The position numbers and the translations under genes are program-made. A model generated the notes under the pieces. The model saw only the letters and a program-made list of their open reading frames with translations, searched no databases and was not told where the DNA came from. 64,000 bases of DNA from JAGVXH01 sp041649755 (GTDB taxonomy: Archaea; Nanobdellota; Nanobdellia; Pacearchaeales; GW2011-AR1), in assembly GCA_041649755.1 (NCBI GenBank), contig JBAZMK010000006.1:1-64000 (forward strand), in the 5' to 3' direction. This document shows, piece by piece, positions 50,041 through 58,193 of this stretch (position 1 is its first letter; the number at the start of each line of letters is the position of its first letter).

Positions 50041-50655
50041 ATGGAACTGACAGAAGTTAAAAAGAGGAATATTGCTTATAAGATGAGGATAGGTGATATT
50101 TTGAAGGGGAAACCTATGAGTGATGAGGGGAAGTTTCTGTTTTTGGAGTTGGGAGATAAGAAGTTAGTGAGGGTGAATATTATTGCTAATTGTGTGGATA
50201 AGTTTGTTCAGGAGGGAGAGAAAAAGTATGCTTCAGTTACGCTTGATGACGCTTCGGGGCAGATTCGGTTAAAGGCTTTTGGGGAGGATATTGAGCCTAT
50301 GAAAGGGATAATGCAGGGGGATACTTTACAGGTTATAGGTAATATAAGAGAGTGGAATGGAGAGCTTTATATTATTCCAGAGATTGCGAAAAAGGTTGAC
50401 CCAAGATGGCTTTTAGTTAGAAAGCTGGAAATTCAGAAATCTTGGAAAGAGGTTCCTTTAGGCAAGAATTCTCCTATAAAAGACTTGATATTACAGAAGA
50501 TTAAGGAGGCGGAAAGTGAGGGGGGAATTGATGTTGATACTATAATAATGAGTGTGGAAGCCACTCCAAATGTGATAAATGGAGAGATTAAGAAAATACT
50601 TGAAGAAGGGCTGATTTATGAGCCGAGACCAGGAAGACTTAGATATTTAGGTTAG
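50041..50655 (+). CDS. RPA-like OB-fold single-strand DNA-binding protein
   Basis: 204 residues from ATG 50041; an earlier in-frame start at 50026 is less likely given the TATA box ACTTAAAAAC about 27 nt upstream. One OB fold (about 15-120: K-Y-A-S-V-T-L-D-D-A-S-G-Q-I-R-L-K-A-F-G) is followed by a winged helix (about 145-204), as in archaeal RPA32-type subunits (COG3390). It follows mcm, which fits replication or repair. Confidence 0.82.
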   Translation: MELTEVKKRNIAYKMRIGDILKGKPMSDEGKFLFLELGDKKLVRVNIIANCVDKFVQEGEKKYASVTLDDASGQIRLKAFGEDIEPMKGIMQGDTLQVIGNIREWNGELYIIPEIAKKVDPRWLLVRKLEIQKSWKEVPLGKNSPIKDLILQKIKEAESEGGIDVDTIIMSVEATPNVINGEIKKILEEGLIYEPRPGRLRYLG

Positions 50656-50702
50656 GCAAACTCATTATAAATTTATTTAAGTGTTTTTAAAATCAAATTA
50701 TA

Positions 50703-50783
50703 ATGGAAGATGAAGAATTAGCTTTTTGGATTTTAATCTTGGGTTTAGCTCTAGCGGTAGTTTTAAGGTTTATCTTTATTTAG
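50703..50783 (+). CDS. Possible 26-residue membrane peptide
   Basis: M-E-D-E-E-L-A-F-W followed by a hydrophobic helix to the end. TATA-like runs lie upstream. It overlaps the end of the convergent rps2 by 4 nt. The size and single-helix pattern fit small membrane peptides, but coding is unproven. Confidence 0.35.
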   Translation: MEDEELAFWILILGLALAVVLRFIFI

Positions 50784-51604
50784 ACGCCTTCACTTACTTC
50801 TTCGCCGACTTTGATTTCTTTTTCGTCCGATTCTTCGGAGAGTCTTTTCATTCTTTCTTCTATAGCTTCTTCAGCGCTTTTAAGTTCTTTTTCTTTCTTT
50901 TCTCTGGCGAGTCGTTTTTTCTTTGGTTCTTCAAGGATTAGTTCTTCGCCTACGAAGTCTTCCAATGAAGGGACTTCTTTTTCTGGGAAGTAGACTTTGC
51001 AATATTCTTTTGATAGAAGCCAGAAGAAGAGTCCCAAGGATTTGTTTGATTTGTTGTTTCCAATTATGACTATGTCGATGTCGGTGGTGTGGTTGTTTGT
51101 GTCGCAGATTCCGACGACAGGGATTCGGACTTTTTTGGCGTCAGCGAGTGCGTTTTTGTCAATCCATGGGTCGCAGATGAAAATCATTTTTGTTTCAATG
51201 AAGTTGTCAAGTATTGTGTTTGTTAAAACTCCTGCAGGATATTTCTTTGTGAATGTTCTGACGCCAGTGAGTTCAGCGAACATTTTTGCAGCCCGCCAGC
51301 CAGACTCTCTTTTACAGACAAGCGTCCAGTCTTCGGGCTTAAATCTTTTGACAAATTCAATTGCTTCAGCGAGTTTTTTGTCTACTAAAAGGGTGTTTAA
51401 AATCGCTAAGCCGTCAAGTCTTCTTCTGTAAACATATTTTCTCATTGAAGGGGTTATTACTTTTGTTCCAAGGTAAGACGCGGTTTTAATGTAATCTTCA
51501 AGAGATGTCAGAATAGTCTGGTCTTCTTTGGATTTGTCAATATCTTCGCTGGAAGCTTCTTTTTTTATTTCTTCAATCTTAGTTTCTTCCTTTTTCTTAA
51601 CCAT
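50780..51604 (-). CDS. rps2: Ribosomal protein uS2
   Basis: 274 residues, a component of the small ribosomal subunit. Core (about 35-225) has Y-L-G-T-K, R-L-D-G-L-A-I-L-N, R-E-S-G-W-R-A-A and C-D-T-N-N-H-T-T-D-I-D, the archaeal S2 pattern. Charged extensions flank the core: about 30 residues at the N-terminus and 45 at the C-terminus. In archaea it usually follows eno; here an island lies between. Confidence 0.97.
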   Translation of the reverse strand: MVKKKEETKIEEIKKEASSEDIDKSKEDQTILTSLEDYIKTASYLGTKVITPSMRKYVYRRRLDGLAILNTLLVDKKLAEAIEFVKRFKPEDWTLVCKRESGWRAAKMFAELTGVRTFTKKYPAGVLTNTILDNFIETKMIFICDPWIDKNALADAKKVRIPVVGICDTNNHTTDIDIVIIGNNKSNKSLGLFFWLLSKEYCKVYFPEKEVPSLEDFVGEELILEEPKKKRLAREKKEKELKSAEEAIEERMKRLSEESDEKEIKVGEEVSEGV

Positions 51605-51698
51605 TTTATAATTCGTTTCAGGAGTTTACGCTACTACTTGTTTCCAAGCCCCGCACCTGATAATAAAAGGAGTAGATAATTTGGGTTTTTAAAGGTTT

Positions 51699-51739
51699 GT
51701 TTGGTGATACATTGTATAGTTAGAGGGTGCTATTGATTT
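51699..51739 (+). repeat. 41-bp direct repeat, copy 1
   Basis: Identical to 55469-55509. It holds GGGTGCTA at 51725-51732, a motif also found in the hairpin before the transposase. It bounds a 3.8-kb island on the uS2 side. Confidence 0.95.
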
Positions 51740-51822
51740 ATTGAAGTGGCAATAAAATTATGATAGTCCGATGACAATACGGCAATAGTAAGACTTATAA
51801 ACAATCTTTTTCTTATCTAGAT

Positions 51823-52113
51823 ATGGATTTCGAGTTGAAAAACCCACCAATAGTAGAAAAAAGAAGACTTGTAAAATCAGGTGCTTCCATAGTTTTGACT
51901 TTGCCAAAAAAATGGTTAGAAGAAAATGATTTGGAAGCTGGAAGCGAGATTATTGTTGTTGCTAATGGAGATATTCAAATAATGAAATCAAATAATGAAA
52001 ATGTTGAGAGACTAAACAAAAAAATCTCAGAAATCAGAAATCAATTATCACATTCCAATCAGTCCGTTGCAACGGACTCTAATAAAGATTCAGCAGCTGC
52101 GGAGTCTGGGTAA
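51823..52113 (+). CDS. AbrB/SpoVT-like DNA-binding protein
   Basis: 96 residues. The N-terminal swapped-hairpin domain (about 10-55) reads R-R-L-V-K-S-G-A-S-I-V-L-T-L-P-K-K-W-L-E and L-E-A-G-S-E-I-I-V-V-A-N-G-D-I, the AbrB/MazE pattern; a coiled-coil tail follows. It may be an antitoxin or a local regulator; no toxin gene is next to it. Downstream, 52114-52296 holds no gene but has crossing pairs CCGAG/CTCGG and CACAC/GTGTG. Confidence 0.85.
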   Translation: MDFELKNPPIVEKRRLVKSGASIVLTLPKKWLEENDLEAGSEIIVVANGDIQIMKSNNENVERLNKKISEIRNQLSHSNQSVATDSNKDSAAAESG

Positions 52114-52296
52114 AGGTTTAGTATTCTATCATTAAGGTGATGGGGTCGTCCGAGACTAAACCGACACACAAAAACCTTCTCGGGGGTGGATGTGTGGCTG
52201 GTTGGATGGTGGACTTTTTATTATGCTGTCTTCAACCGAAGATTTAAGAAAATATTATATTTGCACCATACCATATTAATTAATATGTGTGCTACC

Positions 52297-52458
52297 TTAT
52301 AAATCTTTCCTTTTTATTTTTTTCTTCCTCGGTTTATTCCAATAAGGACTTTTACAATTTGGACAGACAGCGGGTTCGTCTTCTTTGTTCCGTGGTATCC
52401 ACTCATGTTTACACCTCTCACACCTAAACCCCTCGACTGAAAGTTTTACTTTTGCCAT
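52297..52458 (-). CDS. Small zinc-ribbon protein
   Basis: 53 residues. C-E-R-C-K-H-E-W (13-20) and C-P-N-C-K-S-P-Y-W (32-40) give a four-Cys zinc ribbon, with a basic tail (K-P-R-K-K-K-I-K-R-K). The frame starts at ATG 52458 and is not long enough to stand out by length. Such short ribbons bind nucleic acid or partner proteins and are frequent in mobile DNA. Divergent from the transposase. Confidence 0.75.
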   Translation of the reverse strand: MAKVKLSVEGFRCERCKHEWIPRNKEDEPAVCPNCKSPYWNKPRKKKIKRKDL

Positions 52459-52561
52459 AATAGTATATTATTAGTTAATATATAAACCTATCGTATATTA
52501 TTAAAAAGGAAAGATTTATAAAGGATATATACCTACATAATATATTACTAACAAAGTATAT

Positions 52562-52608
52562 ATACAAAAAGAAGCAGAAGGGTGCTACTAACACCCTTCT
52601 TTTTGTAT
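52562..52608 (+). other. Long hairpin before the transposase gene
   Basis: ATACAAAAA pairs with TTTTTGTAT, and GAAGGGTG with CACCCTTC, with a 6-nt bulge on one side and a 7-nt loop. It ends 13 nt before the transposase ATG. It could act as a 5'-UTR control hairpin, a shield against outside transcription, or a transposase binding site. Confidence 0.6.
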
Positions 52609-52621
52609 CCCACTCGTTAAA

Positions 52622-53521
52622 ATGAAACACAATATTAAAGAACAAGAAGAAGTTAAAAAAGTTTGTCCTAATTGTAAATCTACAAACATTATCAAGCGTG
52701 GAACTTTTCAAACAAAAGCACACGGAAAACAGCAGAGATATTTTTGTAAGAAGTGTAATAAAAAATTCATAGTTAGAATGGGTTTTTATAGGATGAGAAA
52801 TACACCTCAAAAAATAACGGCTTCTATTGATTTATTCTTTAATGGATTAAGCACAAGAAAAGTCCAAGCACATCTCAAAGCATTCTTCCCTCACAATGCT
52901 TCTAATGTTTCCGTTTATAATTGGGTTATCAAATATTCAAATAAGATAAGCAAATTTACAGATAAATTAAAATTGAATGTAGGAAATGAATTACAAGTAG
53001 ATGAACAAGCTCATTTTAGAATAGGGGAACAAAACTGGTTAATAGATTCTATTGATACTAAAACTCGTTTTGTTGTGGCTTCAACATTTAAAGAAACAAG
53101 AGGACAGATAGAAATTAGAGAAGTTTTAGAAAGTGCAAAATATAAGACAAAAGGAAATATAACTACTATCACGACTGACGGATGGAAAGTTTATACTAAG
53201 TTAGTTAAAAAAACATTTGGATATTATCACTTTCAGAGAGGAGAGATGTTTCACAATGTTAAAAAAGGTTGTGATGGCGAGGGCTTTAATGTTCCAATAG
53301 AAAGGTTTCATAATAATGTTAGAGATAGAACAAAAATAATGAGAGGTTTTCACGGAAGCTTAGAAAGTGCCGATACAATTTTGAAAGGATATGTTGTTTA
53401 TTATAACTTCATTAGAAAACATCAAGGGATTAATTGCACCCCTTCAGAGTTAGCAACAGATATTAAATTAAATGGTAATAAGTGGTTGGATTTAATCCAC
53501 TTATCAAACCAAAGTATTTAA
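52622..53521 (+). CDS. DDE transposase with zinc-ribbon N-terminus
   Basis: 299 residues. Zinc ribbon C-P-N-C...C-K-K-C (about 15-42), an HTH (about 60-90), then an RNase H-like core with D in Q-V-D-E-Q, D in T-T-D-G-W and E in I-E-R-F-H-N-N-V-R-D-R-T-K, the D-D-E triad of IS6/IS1595-like enzymes. It is followed 1 nt later by a methyltransferase, unlike a simple insertion sequence. Terminal inverted repeats were not found. Confidence 0.85.
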   Translation: MKHNIKEQEEVKKVCPNCKSTNIIKRGTFQTKAHGKQQRYFCKKCNKKFIVRMGFYRMRNTPQKITASIDLFFNGLSTRKVQAHLKAFFPHNASNVSVYNWVIKYSNKISKFTDKLKLNVGNELQVDEQAHFRIGEQNWLIDSIDTKTRFVVASTFKETRGQIEIREVLESAKYKTKGNITTITTDGWKVYTKLVKKTFGYYHFQRGEMFHNVKKGCDGEGFNVPIERFHNNVRDRTKIMRGFHGSLESADTILKGYVVYYNFIRKHQGINCTPSELATDIKLNGNKWLDLIHLSNQSI

Positions 53522-53522
53522 A

Positions 53523-54389
53523 ATGAAGAAACATAAGATATTATATAAAACAAGAGGAAGAAAAAAGATGAAATTAGGAGATTTTGATTTGAATGAAGTT
53601 TATTGTGGGGATAATGTTGAACAGATGAAAAAAATTCCTGATAATTCTGTGGATATAGTTGTTACATCTCCCCCCTACGACCAATTACGAGATTATGAGG
53701 GAGATTTATCTTTTGATTTACACGCAACAGGAAAAGAAGTTTTTAGGATTTTGAAAGATGGTGGAATTGCAATTATGGTTATTCAAGACCAAACAAAAAA
53801 TTTCGGAAAAAGTTTGACTTCATTTAAAACCATAATTGATTGGTGCGATAACATTGGGTTTAAATTATTTGAAACGGTGATTTATAGGAAAAATGGGGCT
53901 GAGGGAGCATGGTGGACAAAGAGATTTAGAGTAGACCACGAGTATATGCCCATTTTCCTAAAAGGAGAAAGACCCAGATATTTTGACAAAGAAAATTTAA
54001 AAATTCCGTCAAAACACGGGGGGAAAGTTATGACTGGGAGTGGAGCAAGAAAAACAAATGGAGAAACACAACCAACAATAACAAGAGCAATTAATCCAAT
54101 GAAATGCAGAGGAACAATTTGGAATTATTTAATGGCTGGGGATAAAAATCCATTAAAGAGAAAACACCCCGCAGTATTTCCTGACCAAATACCTTTTGAT
54201 TTTATACAATGTTTCTGTGAGCCGAATGGAATCGTTTTAGACCCCTTTGCTGGCTCTGGCTCAACTTTAGTTATGGCTAAAAAATTAGGGAGATACTTTA
54301 TTGGTTTTGATATTGTAGGTGAATATTGTGATTTAGTAAGACAAAGACTAAAAGAAGAGTTTGACGACCAACAAAAATTAGAAGTTTAA
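53523..54389 (+). CDS. DNA methyltransferase, N4-cytosine/N6-adenine type
   Basis: 288 residues from ATG 53523; ATG 53568 would start at the conserved fold and is also possible. T-S-P-P-Y-D-Q-L (about 49-56) precedes D-P-F-A-G-S-G-S-T (about 239-247), the beta-class order. A conserved D-H-E-Y segment lies between. It begins 1 nt after the transposase stop and overlaps the convergent DHH-like gene by 4 nt. Target unknown. Confidence 0.92.
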   Translation: MKKHKILYKTRGRKKMKLGDFDLNEVYCGDNVEQMKKIPDNSVDIVVTSPPYDQLRDYEGDLSFDLHATGKEVFRILKDGGIAIMVIQDQTKNFGKSLTSFKTIIDWCDNIGFKLFETVIYRKNGAEGAWWTKRFRVDHEYMPIFLKGERPRYFDKENLKIPSKHGGKVMTGSGARKTNGETQPTITRAINPMKCRGTIWNYLMAGDKNPLKRKHPAVFPDQIPFDFIQCFCEPNGIVLDPFAGSGSTLVMAKKLGRYFIGFDIVGEYCDLVRQRLKEEFDDQQKLEV

Positions 54390-55405
54390 GGAAGTTTATC
54401 TGGCTCTTCTAATGTAAACTCAATATTATCCCCTGAAGTCATAGCCCAAGACAATGGATTTTTACTCATTAATTCATTAAAATTATTTCCATTAATCCTT
54501 TTTTTCTGCCCTTTAAAATCTCCTTTCGTAAATCTAAACAAATTAAAATTTTCCCAAGTCCAGTTATCTTCTTTAAAATCCCACTTTGTAAAATTTGATA
54601 AGGTATTTACAAATTTCTTTATCCTATCAACAGCATTTTTATTTAAATTATAATTCTCTCCATTTTCTTCAAGGTTATAGGGTGTTCCATCTTTTTCAGA
54701 AATTCTTAACCTATCGCCTCTCTCCTTAGGGACATTAATTTTGTCTCTTTCTCTAAAAAATTTGTCCATTTCAATCATTGTTTTATGAACAGAGTTCTTC
54801 TCACTAAGAAAAATAGTATTTAGTGGATTTTGCTTTTCATCATATTTTAAAAAGTTAAGCCAATTTAATACATTTTCTGGATAACTAAAAAGAACATTAA
54901 AAGTCCCATCTGTAAAAAATAATGCTGGAATTGAATCTTCTGTTAATTCTATTCCAAATTTATTTCCTAAAATCCCTAAAAGCATATGAATAGTAGCGAG
55001 GGGATATTTTAGCCGAAAATCGTGTAGTCCATCATATTCCCTTAAATTGTTTGGCTGTATACAATTTTTAAAATTGCCCCAATTTTCAGGTTTACTATTC
55101 TTATTAACTAAGAGCATATGATGACCAAAACTTCTTATATCTTTTCTAAATATCTCCATATCTAAAAAGACACAATCTTTCGCAGACAAACCTTTTTCTA
55201 AAAGCATAACCTTTCCATCATAAAAGCCCTTAATCTTCCAATTTAGAAGAGAAGACATTAAAAGACCACAAAGCAAACCATCACTATCAGGGCTTAAAAT
55301 ACAATTAACATTTTCTTGAATTATCCAAGGATATTCCTCAATCAATTTTTCATAATCAATCTGTTCGTCTCTTCCTTCTAATAGTCTTTGAATTTTTGAA
55401 GTCAT
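54386..55405 (-). CDS. DHH-like phosphoesterase-type protein, tentative
   Basis: 339 residues. I-L-S-P-D-S-D-G (about 36-43), C-V-F-L-D-M-E (about 77-83) and R-S-F-G-H-H-M (about 91-97) stand in the order of DHH-family motifs, but the usual D-H-H is G-H-H. The remainder is unrecognised. Placed tail to tail with the methyltransferase, it might be its restriction or effector partner; that is speculation. It could also be a new nuclease. Confidence 0.45.
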   Translation of the reverse strand: MTSKIQRLLEGRDEQIDYEKLIEEYPWIIQENVNCILSPDSDGLLCGLLMSSLLNWKIKGFYDGKVMLLEKGLSAKDCVFLDMEIFRKDIRSFGHHMLLVNKNSKPENWGNFKNCIQPNNLREYDGLHDFRLKYPLATIHMLLGILGNKFGIELTEDSIPALFFTDGTFNVLFSYPENVLNWLNFLKYDEKQNPLNTIFLSEKNSVHKTMIEMDKFFRERDKINVPKERGDRLRISEKDGTPYNLEENGENYNLNKNAVDRIKKFVNTLSNFTKWDFKEDNWTWENFNLFRFTKGDFKGQKKRINGNNFNELMSKNPLSWAMTSGDNIEFTLEEPDKLP

Positions 55406-55468
55406 AAAAAAGGCAAGTTTTACAAACTTAAAAACCTATGCAAAAAGACCAATTAACTTAACAATGTA

Positions 55469-55509
55469 GTTTGGTGATACATTGTATAGTTAGAGGGTGC
55501 TATTGATTT
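55469..55509 (+). repeat. 41-bp direct repeat, copy 2
   Basis: Identical to 51699-51739, 3770 bp away in the same orientation. It lies 36 nt before the next gene's ATG. Confidence 0.95.
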
Positions 55510-55545
55510 GGTTAAGTTTTTATAACCTATTTTCATAACATAATC

Positions 55546-55884
55546 ATGGGATTGTTTGAAACATTATTTGGATGGACACCAGAGAAAAATAAATGGTATT
55601 CTTTTTATGATAGGGCATTAACTCTCAATAATGTTCCTAAATATTCTTTTTTAAGGGGAGATGAAGATAGATTAAAAATAAAACCCTTTGCATATCTCAA
55701 CGGGAAAAAATATAGAGCAAGATTCTATTTAACAAAAGATAAATGCAAAATATCTTTAGGAAAAAACAAAAAACAGGTTATTGTTCCGTTAAAAAAATGT
55801 TCTTTTAAGAAAAGCTTTAAACAATATTTTAGGGGACAATCAAGAGTTGATGAATATTCTATTAGTGTTCTTGTGAAAGATTAA
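55546..55884 (+). CDS. Small basic protein, unknown
   Basis: 112 residues, basic, predicted mostly beta (K-Y-R-A-R-F-Y-L, C-K-I-S-L-G, Q-V-I-V-P-L). A TTTTTATAAC box lies about 25 nt before the ATG. It stands just outside the second 41-bp repeat, between it and eno, and may belong to the accessory block. No family recognised. Confidence 0.55.
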   Translation: MGLFETLFGWTPEKNKWYSFYDRALTLNNVPKYSFLRGDEDRLKIKPFAYLNGKKYRARFYLTKDKCKISLGKNKKQVIVPLKKCSFKKSFKQYFRGQSRVDEYSISVLVKD

Positions 55885-55968
55885 TCAACTCAACCCACCT
55901 ATTAGGATTTTTTAATTTAATCTCTGTCGCTAACTCATAAGGACATCAATTTATACTTTGATGCTTTC

Positions 55969-57153
55969 TTAATCTTTTCTCTCAATGTCTATTATTCTTT
56001 TGAGTTTGATTAGTCTCTCTCTGCCGTAAATTCCGCATTTTATGAAATCTCCGCCGAAGCCGATGCAGTAGTCTGCGAGTGCGTTGTCCATTGTTTCGCC
56101 TGACCTGTGGGAGAAAATCATTTTTATTTTGTTTTTTTTGCAGAAATCTACTACTTTTTTTACTTCTAATAAGGAGCCTATTTGGTTTGGTTTGATGATG
56201 ACTGCGTTGATTGATTCGGATTCTACTGCCCTTCTTACTCGGTGCAGGTTTGTTGTTGTGAGGTCGTCTCCTACAATCAGGCGTCCTTTTCCTGTGGCGT
56301 TCATAATTTCTTTGAAGCCTGAAAAGTCCTCTTCCTGCATCGGGTCTTCGCAGTAGAATATGTTGTATTTTTTTATCAGTCTTTCTATGAAGTCTGATTG
56401 TTCAACTTTGTCTCTTATTAGTTCTTTGTTTTTGTATTTGTAGTAACCTTTTTCGTAGAACGTTGAAGAAGCAAAGTCAACACCAATTCTTAAGTTGTAT
56501 TTTTTAGCGGCTTCTTTTAGTATTTCTAAAACTTCTTCGTTTGTTTTGTCAGTTATCCACGCGTTTTCGTCGTTTCTTTTTTTTGCGTGGAGGAATTTTT
56601 TCGCGTATTCGTAGGCCTTAAGGTTTAAAGTGATGGCTCGGGAGAATGTTTTTTCTTTTGGAATTAGCAGGAACTCTTGGAAGTCGGGTTTTTTTCTGTT
56701 TAGTCTGACTGAATGAAGTCCTCCGCCGATGCAGTTTCCGACAGGCATAGGAATCTTGACTTTTCCTGTTTCTGAAATTAACTCCCAGAATTCTTTTTTC
56801 TTTTCTTTTGCTGCGGCCTTTAAAACAACGGTTTCGAGGGCGTATTTGAAGTTTCCACCGAGTTGACCAAATCTGGATTCAAATTTTCTCACAAAGTCAT
56901 CTAATTTCTTTAAGTCTTCAAGTTTTTTTATTATGAGGTTTTTGTATTTTAATTTTCTTGAGAGAACTTTCATAATTCTGAGGCTGTGACCTATTCCTTT
57001 TGAATGGTATGGTTCAACTTCGTTTTTGCCCCGCGATTTTCCTGAAGGTGCGGAAGCGGTGAATTTGCCCTCATAAGTTTTAATTGTAATTTCTATGGTT
57101 CTTTCTCCTCTAGAATTCTTGATGAGTCTCGGTTTAACCTCTCTTATAAACAT
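55969..57153 (-). CDS. eno: Enolase
   Basis: 394 residues, shorter than the usual 410-430. It turns 2-phosphoglycerate into phosphoenolpyruvate. Seen: N-C-I-G-G-G-L-H-S, metal ligands in G-V-D-F-A, E-D-P and G-D-D-L, catalytic Lys in I-I-K-P-N-Q-I-G-S and F-S-H-R-S-G-E-T. The family norm K-V-N-Q-I-G is K-P-N-Q-I-G here. Likely originally next to rps2. Confidence 0.95.
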   Translation of the reverse strand: MFIREVKPRLIKNSRGERTIEITIKTYEGKFTASAPSGKSRGKNEVEPYHSKGIGHSLRIMKVLSRKLKYKNLIIKKLEDLKKLDDFVRKFESRFGQLGGNFKYALETVVLKAAAKEKKKEFWELISETGKVKIPMPVGNCIGGGLHSVRLNRKKPDFQEFLLIPKEKTFSRAITLNLKAYEYAKKFLHAKKRNDENAWITDKTNEEVLEILKEAAKKYNLRIGVDFASSTFYEKGYYKYKNKELIRDKVEQSDFIERLIKKYNIFYCEDPMQEEDFSGFKEIMNATGKGRLIVGDDLTTTNLHRVRRAVESESINAVIIKPNQIGSLLEVKKVVDFCKKNKIKMIFSHRSGETMDNALADYCIGFGGDFIKCGIYGRERLIKLKRIIDIERKD

Positions 57154-57266
57154 AAATATTAAAGATAAAAGGAGTTAATAAAACTTACTTCTTTGATTTA
57201 TGTAAGGGGATGGGCGAAACGAAACATTTATATACTTTTTATTGTTACTACTATTGGATAAATAAA

Positions 57267-57797
57267 ATGAAAGCAGAAATAGTTTTGATTGGTGCGGTTG
57301 AACTCTTAGTTGTCCTAATTGGAATTTTTTATGCGTATCCCGAACTTGTTCCTGAAAAGAATGTGGCTTTGGAAAAAGAAGCCTTAGTTGAAAATTTTAC
57401 TTTGGAAACAGAGTATTCTTCGGGAGGTTCTGGAGAAAGGAGTCTTATAGAATTTACTCCTTCAATAAATGAGATAAGGCAGGTTTTAAAGGAAGACAGA
57501 ATTGATGAGGTGACATATTCAGACGATTTTAACTGCGTTGAGTTTTCGTTTGGCTTGATGAGGGCTTTAAAGGATAAAGGAATATATTCTTGTGTTGCCT
57601 GGGCGGTTTTTGAAGATGGTTCCCATGCGTTGGTTGCGGTAAACTCTTCTTATTATGGGGTCATTTACATAGAGCCTCAGACAGATAAAATAATTTATGA
57701 TTTAAAAGAAGGGGACAATTATTGCGATGTAGTGGGTTGGAATTGTGAATGGGAGATTCAAAAAATTAAATCCTGTTTTTCAGAAATAGATTACTAA
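57267..57797 (+). CDS. Membrane-anchored transglutaminase/papain-like protein
   Basis: 176 residues from ATG 57267, about 30 nt after a TTTATATAC box. A signal anchor (4-24) precedes a domain with F-N-C-V-E-F-S (about 90), G-S-H-A-L-V-A-V (about 119) and Y-I-E-P-Q-T-D (about 135), a Cys-His-Glu/Asp order like small transglutaminase or papain-like folds. It could be a surface cysteine peptidase or amidase. It overlaps none of its neighbours and is convergent with rpoK. Confidence 0.6.
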   Translation: MKAEIVLIGAVELLVVLIGIFYAYPELVPEKNVALEKEALVENFTLETEYSSGGSGERSLIEFTPSINEIRQVLKEDRIDEVTYSDDFNCVEFSFGLMRALKDKGIYSCVAWAVFEDGSHALVAVNSSYYGVIYIEPQTDKIIYDLKEGDNYCDVVGWNCEWEIQKIKSCFSEIDY

Positions 57798-58193
57798 TTA
57801 TTCAACATCTTCTAATTCTGCTTCTTCAGAAACGCTTTCTTCTATATCTTCTTCAGTATTTGTTAATTCCATCATCTCTCCTTTTTCTATAATTTCTTTT
57901 TCTTCCCGTTCTTCAACCTTAGTTTTTTCCTCGTCGTTTTCAGATGCAGAGTCTTCAATTTTAATTTTTTCAATATCTTCTTTCTTTTTTCTTGGCATTG
58001 GGCGATTAACTGAAATTGGGAGGATTCCGTTGTCTAGTTCTTTTTCAGCGATTTTTAGAGGGTCATAATTTATGTCTTCAAGCTCTTCTTTTTTGAGTTT
58101 GATAAGGATTGGCGCGTCCATTGAAACCTGTAAAGCCCTCGCTCCGATGATTCTCGCCCTTTCATATTTTGAGAATTTAGTTTTTTCAGTCAT
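57798..58193 (-). CDS. rpoK: RNA polymerase subunit K (Rpb6/omega)
   Basis: 131 residues from ATG 58193; a TTG at 58202 is the other option. The first 67 hold the RpoK core: T-K-Y/F-S-K-Y-E-R-A-R-I-I-G-A-R-A-L-Q-V-S-M-D-A-P and a later P-I-S-V-N-R-P. A very acidic tail of about 60 residues is unusual for this subunit, which is normally near 60-90. The start overlaps rrp42. Confidence 0.9.
   Translation of the reverse strand: MTEKTKFSKYERARIIGARALQVSMDAPILIKLKKEELEDINYDPLKIAEKELDNGILPISVNRPMPRKKKEDIEKIKIEDSASENDEEKTKVEEREEKEIIEKGEMMELTNTEEDIEESVSEEAELEDVE

Larger units (their letters stand above)
51699..55509. mobile_element. 3.8-kb island between rps2 and eno
   Basis: Perfect 41-bp direct repeats bound a block with an AbrB-like protein, a zinc ribbon, a DDE transposase, a DNA methyltransferase and a DHH-like protein. 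The flanking genes eno and rps2 are adjacent in many archaea, so this block interrupts a conserved order. The repeats are much longer than usual target duplications, so recombination between repeats or a site-specific insertion is possible. Confidence 0.7.

Noticed and set aside
54386..55405. Type II restriction enzyme beside the methylase
   Set aside because: No PD-(D/E)XK, HNH or GIY-YIG pattern seen; the DHH-like motifs fit somewhat better, so it was listed with low confidence.
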